Shown here in pieces: positions 34,201-46,200 of a stretch of 64,000 nucleotides of DNA. Source of the stretch: Sphaerolaimus hirsutus (Eukaryota; Nematoda; Chromadorea; Monhysterida; Sphaerolaimidae). The first letter of the stretch is position 1. Every line of letters starts with the position of its first letter. Location: contig OZ038454.1 in the NCBI GenBank assembly GCA_964036195.1, positions 8,494,001-8,558,000 on the forward strand. The letters are read 5' to 3'. Under the pieces are notes generated by a model. That model saw only the letters and a list, made by a program, of their open reading frames with translations, searched no databases and had not been told where the DNA came from. The translations under genes and the position numbers were made by a program.

Positions 34201-37200
34201 AGTTGTTCTTTATTACTAGGTCTAGCAGAAAGTCAATGTGTGTTTTGATAAGGTGGTGGGGTAGTGTTGTGAACATGTTGGCGAAGTCGTATGTGTGTAT
34301 AGAATGTATTTTATGTTGTAGTTGCAGGCTTAGTGCGACTTCGGTGCTGTTTTTGCAGAGCCAATATCTGTTGGTGCCATTTCTTTTTGTGATTATTTTA
34401 CAATATGTTTCTAGTCTTTGTGATAGATATTGTAGGATTTTATGTAGATCCCACGCTAGGCTATTGATGTTTGAAATTTTGCTTCCTGCAATGTATCTGA
34501 ATTTTATTGGGTTTTTGTGAAATTTAGGCGTTGCGTAGATGACCGGGAATGATTCGTTGTATCGGTCCATTTCCCCTTTGTATTCTTCGGTTTTTTCTTT
34601 GAGATATTTGTTGATTTCTGGGGCGACGGCATTTTCAAGGCCAATATGTTTATAAGTTATGTTCCCGCTTTTTTCAAAGTCGCTGTTTTGTATGCCGAGT
34701 TCCTTGGCAATCACCTCTATGTAGTATTTTTTGCATATGAAAGCATATGTGGCAGCAGCTTTGTCGATGGGTGTGATCACGTATTTTTTGTGTAATGTTG
34801 CTAGCGTGTTTTTTATTTTCGACATGTCGTATAGTTTTTGTACTGTTTTTGGGGCATTTTTTACTCTTTTCTCCACTAGCTTGATGGATTTTTCGTACCA
34901 CTCATTTATTTCTGTATTGTTGTTTGTGTGTTTATTTAGGAGATAAGTCTTGATTTCTGTTAATGTTTCGATTGATTTTTTTATTGTGTTTTGTTTGTGT
35001 GGTTTGTTTGGTATTCTGTAGTTGGCTCCAAAACTCAGTATTTCTGCGAGTTCTGTGTTTTTGCAAATTTTTAGGTCACCAGTGATCACATGTCCGTGAT
35101 GCTTGTCTGTGTATTCACTGAGTTTGCATTCGCAATCGGAATGTTGTATTTCTATGAACTCTGTGCATGTAAGTTTTTTCAGCAATTTGTTGTAGTTGAA
35201 TACCGTGACGCCAAAAGGTTGATCGTATTTACGTGTTACCATGACATCATTTAGGCTTTGTTTTATTGTTTGGTCCAGATGTGATGTTGTTTTTTTTGCA
35301 TTTGATACTTTTTTGTAGCCCGTTGTTGTTGTCTAGGGGGTTGTCATGGTGGTATGTAAATATTTTAGGGTAAGCACATTTTGTTTTTTGTTCAGCGTGC
35401 TTTTGTCTTTTTGCTGTTAGCAGTGCCATGTATTTGTTGTACATGTCCCATTTGACCATTTTATTTTCAAGTTTGTTTTTTAACTCAGCTATTGACATCT
35501 CCGTGTGTTTGGTTTTTTGATGTATGCATTTTTGTATGATTGTGTAGTTGCTATCGGAGTCCATTGGTTCCAGTGTTTTGTATTGTCTTGTCTTTTTAGC
35601 TGTGCGTTCACTTCGTTTGCCTATTCTCGGTAGTGAAAAGTTGAGAAATGGCAGACGGTGTTTTTCACTGTTTAGGTCAATATCGGTGATGTTGCCGATA
35701 CCTTTGATAATGCTGTTTCCACCAAGTGGATATGCTGTGGACATGGCGTTGATATAGGTAGCTTCTGTGTCTGTGAATTTTTGTGGTTTGTGTTTGCCGA
35801 TTTCAGATGTGTCGATCTGTTCCAGAATGTCTAGCATTATCAGATTGGGGTCGCAATTATGTGCTTTGAAGTGATTGTAGAAATGAGTTTCCGTTGACTT
35901 TTCACCATTTAGTGATTTTTTTATCATACCCATGTGTTGGTAGAATCGTGTTTTTACTTTCTGTTTAGTTTCTCCCACGTATTGCATTTGGCAGCTTTGG
36001 CATGTAAGCATGTAGATCACGTTTGTCGTGTTGCACCCCAAGTTTTGGTGGTGTATGAAGCGATTTTTTGTGTTGTTGGATGTGTAATAACGGCGTGTGC
36101 TGATGTGTGTGCATGACAGGCATCGTTTTGCCATGCACTTAGTGTGTGTGGCACCTGTATTTATATCGACGTTTTCGACTAGAAGTTTCGGGTATACCGT
36201 CAACTTCCATGCTTGTTCACGGGACCGGGTAGCCCTGAGTAGGGCTGTTGGGTTAGTTCCTTGGATTGTGGGCACGTATGTAACATTAGCTATGCATCTG
36301 TGGGCATCGGTTCCCCCGGATGCGGTAGCATTGGGCGTGTTACTATTTGTGTGTGAATCCATGTGAAGTGTGTGAAAACTGGGTTTCAATAGGTTGTGTT
36401 TTCTGTTGAAAACTTTCGTGATGTTGTTAAGTGGCATCATTGATTGTATCTTACGATGCCGTAAGAACAAGGTGCCATTGTTTGAATTGAGCCCCTGGTC
36501 AGTGGGGAATGGTATCGATGGTCGAAATGATGTAAATAAGCCGTGTAGACGTGTGAAATAATGCAAAAAAGCATTGGTTTGAGGGCTGGCCTTATCGGGG
36601 TACGAACCCTGGACCATTCGTATTTCGTGGGTTATGGTACATGGTGTTAGTCTTATCTGTTACGATTTTCGATTATCTTGACTGACTGCTTTTCCTCGTT
36701 TTTATGATGTTAGACATGTTGTGTGTAAGACATCTGTGTTGTTTATACTGGAAAAAATCAGCTCAGCCAGATGTTTAAATCACGTGTGGTCCAAAACCCC
36801 CTGTTCAGATGAGCTTGACAAATGTGGTCATCATCGCCGATTATGATAGAGGAGCACCCCCTATGCAGCTATTGCGTTACCGCCTGCGCCATTGCTCCTA
36901 CAGTGGTTTGGCGTTGGTTTTTGAGATAAGCTTTGATCTGTTTGTTGCGAGAATATATCAGCGGTCGCTTGTGAGTTTATTTTTGAGGCATTTACGCTTA
37001 AAATTCACGCCGAATTTCATAGAAGTGATTCTAAGTATAACGACTTTGTAGCTATGAAATAGAAATTTCGCAGCGTTTTTTGGAGGATTTGTTGAGCTAC
37101 CGTGTGAATTTTGGCGTGCAGCTGATAACGCCCGAAGTGCGTTGTCGGTTTTGTTTATGTTATCTCGTTGCATTGTGTGTGAGAAAACACCGTGCATAAA

Positions 37201-40200
37201 TTAGTGGTGTATCTTGAAAGCTAGATAGCTGGACTGTATTTTTTGATGAGACGAGAGGATTTCGAAGTTGTGTCTATTTTTGTATAGTCTGCTATTTTTG
37301 AGTGGTGCATTTTTTTGCGTGTTAAGATGAATTTTTTTGTGTGTTAGGATGAATTTTTTGAGACAAGTGGTTGTTTTGCGTTTTCATGTATTGCGTCCCA
37401 ACGAGAGCAAAGAATTGTGTACAGTATTTTAGAAGTGGCGAGGCGAATAATTATTAAGCGAATATTTGCGTAAGGTCAAATTTAGGAGAGTACAATGTAA
37501 GAAGTGGCGTGGCGAAAGAAATCAGTTGTCAAATGCTCGGATAAGAACAAATCAGTACAGGTGATCACTTTTGCTCTTTGTAGTGCCCCGCGCGCAGCGT
37601 TTCTGGAGCCGCATTGGCCCGCCGCTTGCTTTTGTTGCGCCCGCGAACCGTTTGCCAGTTGGTGCCGGTGCCGCCAGAAGCGGTGGGGGCGCCGGCGCTT
37701 GTAGAGGGGCCAGGGGTGTCTGTACCCGGGGGTTACGGTTGAGGGGTGGTGTGTGGGGGGTTTGTATCGTAACGTGAGACACCTTAAATTTAGCCCAAAA
37801 TTGAAAAGCAGCGTTCGCCAAGTCACCTGACTGCTGGCTGGCGCCGCTTCTCGGGTCTCGGGCGTTGAGCGGTTGGGGTGCGGGCGCTTGTGGGGGCGTG
37901 CACTGCTGGCGGAGTAGCGCCTGCTTCTTTTGCATCGCTTTCGGGTCTTTCTGAGGGAGGGGAGGATCGGTATGTTCGATGATAATTCGTACGTCGGGTA
38001 AATTGATTATATCGAGCATTTTTTTGACAAGGTCGTCCCTATTGTGACGTACCTTTGCCAAAGCACAACCCTCGGTGATCAACGCCTCGTGCTTGATTTC
38101 GAAGTCGCCCGCGTAGAGGACTTCGAGGGGTTTCGTGTCTCTCGGAGCCCGAATCGGTGCGCTACCGATTTTGGGCCCCTTGAGCATGAAATAGCGGTGT
38201 GTATCCGAGGCCAAAGTAGCGAAGAACGCCAGGCTCTTGCAACTAGACTCCTCCTGGAGCTCAGTCCTGGATTTGTCTTTTTGCAAGTGGATCCTGCCGT
38301 TCCCCACACCCTTTAACCTGGACGCATTGGAGAGCAGAAGTTTGGCCGCCGTCCAAGTGACAAATTTCGTCTGCGCGGGGGGGTGAGAGAGCAACGAAAG
38401 TATGAAAATAATGTGTATGTATTTTGATAGGTGAGTTTTGGCTGAAAATTTGATGGGAAACGGTTGAAAAAGTTGCGAAATGGTGTTGTGGAATATTTTG
38501 GCTATGTTTTTGACATGCATGTGTAAATTGCACATGTGTATAGATTTGACACATGTGCGCGTTGGGTGAGAGACCAATGTATGAAAAAATATTGTGTATG
38601 TTTTTGATAGGTGGGTTTAGCTGATGGTTTGAAGGGATATTGTTGAAGAAAAGTTGTAAAAAAGTTGGTCTAGAAAATTTTTTTAGGTATGTTTTTTTTT
38701 GACACGCATGTGTAATTTGTGCATATGGACACATATGAAGTTATGTGTAGATCGAGTAGGTCGTGTTCATAGAACTTGAACGTTCATAAAACCAAAAAAC
38801 TAAAAAACTCTCCCCCGTCACTCACGACCATGACTCCACCCCTGAAGTCTACGGAGTCGAGCTCGCGAACACATTGGTGATCGCTGCCCAACCCCATTGC
38901 GCCCGCCATCATGTTGCAAACGATGCGTTTCAGGTCGTGGGCGCTGTGCGAGCGAGGCTCGATGCCGTGACCCTTCCAGATGACGTTGTACCGGCTGAGC
39001 GTGCTGCAGATGTGCTTGATGGCCGCCGCGTTAGTCTCCGGGGTGGGAGCTTCGGGCTGTGAGGTGGGGGGTAGAAATTTTGAGGTGTGTGTATGAGAAG
39101 GTGTGTGCATTTCCGGTGTATGTAACCTTACTGTTGAGCACTTTACCAAGGGCCTGATGCTCAACAGGGGTTCCATACTGACTTTTGTCTATATTTAGTT
39201 TGCTAGTTTCATCAATAAACCCTGATGGCGAATAATGATGTCTGTAGCGTGTACCTGATAGGCATGAATAGATCCTGATGCTACTCATGCTTCTCAGGGT
39301 TTTTTTGTGAGTACATATTTGTTTTTCTGGTGATACTCGCTGTATGTGCATTGCCGAAATGCACAAGCAATTGCACAGGGACAACGGAATCATTTTCGAT
39401 ATTTTTAGCATTTGCTGGTGGGCGAGCTTTTATCGCCTGGTCATTGATCATACACATGAAAGTGGTAAAAGAGTTTTGGTGTTTGAAATATCTCGCTGAC
39501 CAGCACCTCGCACCGGAATTAGCGTTTACCAGCTAATTTTACAAAGATGAATTGGTGTGTATCCTAAACTTGCGTATCACAAAAAAGAAAAATCAAGATG
39601 GTTTATTCACAGTGACTATTCGTAGGACAAAAAAGTGGAATGGCACAATTCTCTATTAACCGGTGAGCCACTGGCTCGAAATTTACCTCTACGCCATTGG
39701 CGTATCTCTTGAACTTCTTCTGCACAGGTTCGTCGCCGTTGGCGTGCGCCTGCTGACTGCCGTTGCCATTCGGTCGCTGCTGTTTCGGGCCGGCGCCGTT
39801 CGAGCATTTCGGAGGTGCCATGATCGGAAATGAGCTAAGTTTCGATGAAATGAAGTCCGTATGAGTGTGTCTATTGTGACCGCTCTGTATTTATACTCTG
39901 GCGCGTGGCTCCGTATAATCGTTTTTCATTTTTGCGCAGTTCAGCGGAAGGCGGCTGCCTTTGATCTATGGATTATCCTGATATTGGCGGATGGATCTAC
40001 GTCGCTTAGCGAGCCGTCTGTTGCAGCATTTTGGATCGTGTGAGTTGATTGTGGTTAGATTTTTATCGGCTGAGTCGCATTGTTGCGTTAAGTTTTCGAT
40101 TATCTTTTGCTTAATCGATGTTAGATTGAAGTTGATATGGCAGTACCGGAATTAGTTGGAAGTAGTGGGGCTGTTTTAGTAAAGTATTTCCTTGGAAATG

Positions 40201-43200
40201 CTTTTTTGGAATGATATTGGTTGGGTGGGAATGTGAATTATGTGGCTCCACTTTCCTCTCATTTTTTATTTAGCATTTTGTCTTTAACATCATGAGATAT
40301 CATAATCAATCATCATGCACACAACACAGCACATATTTTGTGGATTTACATAAAAGTGAAGACTCAATGCTCTGCGCTAAAGTGGATGATGCTGAAAATT
40401 ACTATGGTAAAGCATGGTTTTGATGGAACTTGGTTTGGGGTAATGGATTATTGCTCTGTTCCTTTACATCAATATTACAGTATTCAGGAGAAAAGACATA
40501 TATAAGAAGTGCGAGGAACTCCTTTTGTACACTCTGAACAATGATCCATTCTAAATAGTTATTTACATTACAAGATAATACTACTGACAGCTGTTGTGTT
40601 AATCAGGTCAGATTCATAATGTATTTATATAGGTACTATATACATTATGAATCTGACCTGATAAACACAACAGTTGTCAGTAATATTATGTCAGTAATAC
40701 ACTAGCGGTCAGAATAGTTGAGACTCCCCACTGTCGTCTCATAAGGGAAATTTGTTCAGGTGAGGTCCAACTGTGTTCGTGTGCACGTCACTCCTCAACT
40801 GCCGGGCGAAAATTGTTGGTATTTGAATATAATGTAATTTTTTTGTCGTGCCTAATGTGAAAATCGATGGCATCTTTCTATGACTCCCCTGACCCAAGAT
40901 TGGTGGGTCTGAAAAAAGTAAATTTTTCCAAAAAACTTGGGTGTCACCCAGAAATACAAAATTTGCACGTCAATCGGGTGGGCGCGCCAGCGCCATCCCT
41001 CGCTGCCGAGGGAGGGCGCAAGCGACCCACCCATAATATGGGCAGACATAACAAAATGCGGAAATCGCGAACTTAAACGCTTAATAACTCTTGAACGCAA
41101 TGAGCTAGCGCAAAACAGATACTACCATTGAAAAGCCCGTGTCGGAAAGTACCCCCAAGCTAATTTTTACATCAAACGGTCGAGTTGCAGGGAAGTTATT
41201 ACAGATTATCTTTTTTAGTCTGGGGGTGGATAGAAGCAAATCTCTCCGAGGGATAGATAGCTGAAAAATTTTCTGGGGGGGGTAGGGAGGAGGGTTTGGG
41301 GGGGTCGTGGTTTGCAGGGGTTCAATATGAAGGCTTTTTTGGGGTGTAGCAGGAAAAGGGAGAAAAATTGCTAAAAGTAGGTGAAAAATGGCTAAAAATA
41401 GGTATATAAGCACATATATAGCCAAAATAGCCGAAAACAGGCAACAATGAACATGTTTTTCAATTAAATTTTTTACTTGTCATTTCACTTCTCATTTGAC
41501 TTTTGCCGATTTTCTTTGCAATTCACTTCTCACTTCTCTTTTTACTTGCCATTTGACTTGACTTTAGACTTGACATTTGACTTGATATTTACCACTTTAA
41601 ATTTGACTTGACATATGACTTGTTATTTGACTTGACTTGAAATTTGTCACTTGACATTTGACATGACATTTATCAGTTGACATTAAACTTGACATTTGAC
41701 TTGACATTTCACTTGAAATTTATTACTTGACATTTCAGTTGAAATTTATCAGTTGACATTTGACTTGACATTTGACATGACATTTATCACTTGACATTAA
41801 ACTTGACATTTCAGTTGAAATTTACCAGTTGACATTTGACTTGAAAGTTATCACTTGACATTTATCACTTGACATTCTTCACTTGACATTTCACTTGAAA
41901 TCTACCACTTGACATTTTTCACTTGATATTTTATCACTTAATATTTTATCACTTGACATCTATCACTTGACATTTATCACTTGACATTTGGCCTGACATT
42001 TATTGCTTGACATTTATCACTTGACATTTATAACTTGACATTTGACTTGACATTAATCACTAGACATTTATGACCTGATAGTAATCACCATGCAAGGTCA
42101 CATGCTCAGTATCACATCAAGCAGTAGTTCAGGCATGTTTGCGCATTTTACACAAAACAAGCAAACTTGAATAACTTTTGTAAATCTCAACCAAAATCGC
42201 CAAAATTTGGCTCATTTGAAAGCTCTAGTCATGGCGCACATCAACAAATTTTTTTTATTGCTGCATTTGTATTCAAATTTTAAATTTATTGAGGTTTTAA
42301 AAATTTCAAACAGATACCGTCCCAAAGTGGGCGGAGCCTGTGAAAACAATTCCCGAAAATAAGAAATGGCATCATATGCTCTTTCATATGAGCCATCAAC
42401 CATGAAAATCGGTCGTGTTTCAAGGAAGTTATTGTAGTTTGAAGATTGTCGGGAGAACAAGAAGAACAACAACAACAACAACAACACTACTTGAAAAAGA
42501 AAATCCGTAATAACTTCCTTCGAACTCAACCGTTGGATCTGAATATTTGCATGGTGGTACTTTTCGACACGGGCTTTTTAATGGTGCAGTCGGTTCTGCA
42601 CTAGCGCATTGCGTTCCGAAGTTATTGCGATTTTAAATTTGCGATTTCCGCATTTTGGTGTGTCTGACCATATTATGGGTGGGTCGCTTGCGCCTCCCTC
42701 GGCAGCGAGGGATGGCGCTGGCGCGCCCACCCGATTATAGTCAAATATCAATAATTTTCGTTCAGTGGTTAAGGAGTTACGTGCACACAAACACAGTCAG
42801 ACCTCACCCGAACAAATTTCCATTTATGAGATGACGGTAGATAGTCTCAACTATTCTGACAACTGGTGTATACTATATAGGTATGAATTTTGGCATTGTG
42901 GCAAATTTGCAAACGAAAGGCTGTTTGTGTCTATGCATTTACCTTTTGCAGGTTGTTCAGGACTGGCGATTCTACAACACAGCAGTATAACATACAGTAA
43001 AAAAGCCAGTCCGTGGTACAAAAGTGGTACTGTGGCCACTGTAACTTGTCTGGATGGGACACATTTTCCTGTAAGCAAACAAACACAAGTGCAATTAGCC
43101 TGTGCTGATGGTCAATGGTTGTACTGGGATCAGTATGAAACAAGATGCATCAAATTTACAAGTTTGTGTTGTTAATGCTGCGATTACAGCTCGGGCGTAA

Positions 43201-46200
43201 AATTGACCAGGTGTAAAATTGATTTTGGGCATAAAATTAATTACAGATGAATGGATAAAGATACGACATTGTTATTTCAGTCAAAGAAAGTTTAGATGCA
43301 GACGTTTCTTGTGTCCAAAGCTCATAGGTTTATGTCAATCGTACTGGGAGTTATGAATTTTAGCAAAAATTTTCCAATTATGCGCTGTAAGTTGCATAAA
43401 ATTAGGGCATAAAATTAACAAAAATTGCGCCAAAATTCATAACTCCTAGTGCAATTAAAATAAACTGATGAGCTTTGGACACAAGCAACATCTGCATGTG
43501 CTCTTTCTTTGACTGAAATTACAACACCATATCTTTATCTATTCACTTGTAATTAATTTTACGTCCAGAATCAAGTTTACGCCTGGTTAATTTTACGCCC
43601 GAGCTGTAATCGCAGCATTACTGATACTCCACACAGTGCAATAAATAGTTTTTCATATGCACAGCAAAAAATGCACTGGTGATCTGCCGTGATCTGCGGT
43701 GAAGTGTATTCACGCAGACACTCGCAGGCACTTCAACGCACTTCACAAATTTCTAAATTTTTTTAAACATAAACAATTTAGTAATAACATTCGTAAAGTG
43801 TCGGTGAAGTGCATCAGTGATCAGGCGTAATCAGGCTCTGAAGTGTGATCACAAGAGGCATTTCAGACCGCTTCAGTGCACTTCACGAGCGCATTGTTTG
43901 CTGTGATGCATGCACTTAATGTTGATGTAGTAGTGGTTATTAGATAAAAAGTATTTATGTTTTGGTCCCTTGGGATGATTGCAGTATACTCAACGGACAC
44001 AATACTCTACACTCGCACATATTTACCTGAGATTTACCTATTTACCTATGAAATGAAAAATACCTGATGGAACTGCAATCCCATTAGCAGGACAAATTAG
44101 ATGGCCAGACTGAAATGAGGAAGGAAAAGCAAAGACGTTTTTAGTGTCAAATTTTGCATGTGCATAAAGGTGCATGCCAAATTTCAAAAATTGATGTATT
44201 TATGAACATGTTATGTCAGCTGTATCAGTGCTTGATTGGATGATGGAAAGCACTTTTTGTATTTACTAAAAAGGAAATATATTTTTCAGGTGATTTCCAA
44301 AGTTTTTTCCAGCAGGACCTGATCCACTAGCAGTAAATTGTAAGTAGCCCATAATCATTGTATAATATTCAATCCAGGAAAACTGACTCAGAGCAAGGAC
44401 GTAGACAGGGGGGGGGGGGGGCGGGGGGGGGGGCGGCCGCCCCGACCTGTTCCCGGGTCGGACAAGAAAATATGCCCGAAATGGCACTACAGTAAAGCGA
44501 TTTTGTCGGTAGTTCGGAAAAAATTTCGGCAAACAACGCAATTCTGCGCCGCGCAGTATATTTTAGTCATACCTGTGGGCTGTGCTGTTATTTAGGACCA
44601 AAAAAGCACTCAAAATGTGCCCCCGTCGCTGTTTTATGTAAAAGACATACAAGTACAGCACTATTTGGCGCCAATGCCAATGCAAATGGAGCCATGGCAT
44701 CGCGCCTACAAATGGCGCTGGCGCCATGGCGCCATTCCTTTACCACAGGGGTAAAATTTTAGGGGGGGGGGGCGCCCATAGAATAAATCGAGGGTGGCAT
44801 TTTAGGGGGGGGGGGTCTCCAGACTTTCGTCTCCTCCCATTTCATCGTACATTGGCCGATTTCGATGCCATTCGAGTATGTCAGGGTTTGGGGCAGAGTT
44901 GCGAAAGCGTATTTACACTTACCCGAAATACCCGGGTAAATGGGTATTTTTATTTACACTTACACTTACACTTTCATAAAATACCCATACACTTTTTTAC
45001 ACTTTCCTGAGCAAAATACCCGGGTACAGAAAGTGTATTTTTTTCTTTCAGATGGCCCTGTTTTATGCTTTTGAGAAAGCATAAAATAGGGTCATGTACA
45101 AAAAATTACTGCACAGTGCACACATGCAGTTATGCATTGAATGTAGAAAATATGGCAAATGTACAAACTGGCCTTTGATCTCCAACCTTTGATCAGTAGT
45201 CATGGTATTCTACAGTTTCATCATACTTTTGTAAAAAGAACAAGATCAATCAAAATTCACCAGCTGGACACAAAGTCAACTGGCTTTTGCATTGACATTT
45301 GGTACATGTCCAATCTTGCATTTAAGCAGTGTGTATTGCATTGCTTAATCAGTAAATATCAAAACTGTAAAAGTGCCATTATTAGTGAACTTCATACCAC
45401 TACAGTATTTGCTACAGTCTGAAATGTTTCCTAAAAGGCAGTAAAATGTGAAATGATGCATAAAAATGACAAAAATATTGATCTAAAGGTGAAAACAGTG
45501 GTGTATTCTAATGCTCAACGGTGAGAGCTCTTTCTAAAAAAAAATTTACACCTACACTTTTTTAAACACTTTCCTAGGTATTTTAAAAATACCTTACACT
45601 TTTGGTATCCATACTCAAAATTTGGAAAGTGTATTTACACTTACACTTACACTTTCCAAAAATACCGGTATTTTAACAATTCTGGTTTGGGGTCGGGGCT
45701 ATGACTAAAAAAATTTTTTTTCTCGAATAACCCCCCAGTGCCGAGATAAGGGGGGTCTATAAAAACATGGTCAAATTACGTGGCCGATCCTGTCGATCGA
45801 CTTTGAAGGTTAATAACTCGGCCATTTCCGCGCCGATTTTGACCGTTCAGCACTTAAAATGATCGAAACGACTTGTAGATTCCATTTTTGATGTCGGGTT
45901 AGTGATGTCTAAATTCCATATGCCGATTTGACCCGGTTTTTAAGCGCGAAAAATAAATTTTTCTGAACATGCTATTGTATACCTTAGACCACCAGAAGTA
46001 GTATACCAAAAGAATGAGTTCAATCTCTCTTTCCAATCAAAAGTTATAGCACTTCAAACTTTTCCCTCCCATCCACATAAATCACTGCATGAAGAACGAT
46101 GCACGCAAATTCAAAGGTCCATATCTCGACCATTTCTTGGCCGATTTACGTCAATGAACAATGATTTACGTCAATGATCAGAATAACCTGAAGATTTTAT

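Larger units (their letters stand above)
30623..40621 (-). mobile_element. Penelope-like retroelement, permuted EN-RT order, with pseudo-LTRs
   Basis: The full copy, read on the minus strand, is: 364-bp leader (40621-40257), pseudo-LTR C (40256-38695), unidentified spliced ORF, GIY-YIG ORF, RT ORF, pseudo-LTR B (33414-31853). A truncated tandem copy (31852-30623) follows directly. Repeats B and C differ at only a handful of positions in about 1.56 kb, so insertion is recent. Endonuclease upstream of RT with a CxC linker is the order reported for Naiad elements; canonical Penelopes have it downstream. It lies antisense in intron 3 of the lectin-sushi-kelch gene. Confidence 0.85.

Noticed and set aside
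33419..36617. Selenoprotein-encoding Naiad with in-frame TGA codons
   Set aside because: Some Naiads have selenocysteine codons, but both ORFs here are open without internal TGA. The only break is a frame offset.
36590..36640. tRNA-like T-arm (GGTTCGTACCCC) near the endonuclease start
   Set aside because: No acceptor, D or anticodon arms could be paired around it, and it lies in the coding frame of the nuclease.
37482..37826. Alternative frames of the last part of the retroelement cargo ORF, including read-through to 37552
   Set aside because: Unspliced read-through is possible, but the GTGACT donor and CAG acceptor give a phase-consistent exon with a cleaner hydrophilic composition.
41460..42080. 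CRISPR-like array
   Set aside because: Units are adjacent, short and degenerate with no unique spacers, and the genome is animal. It is a minisatellite.
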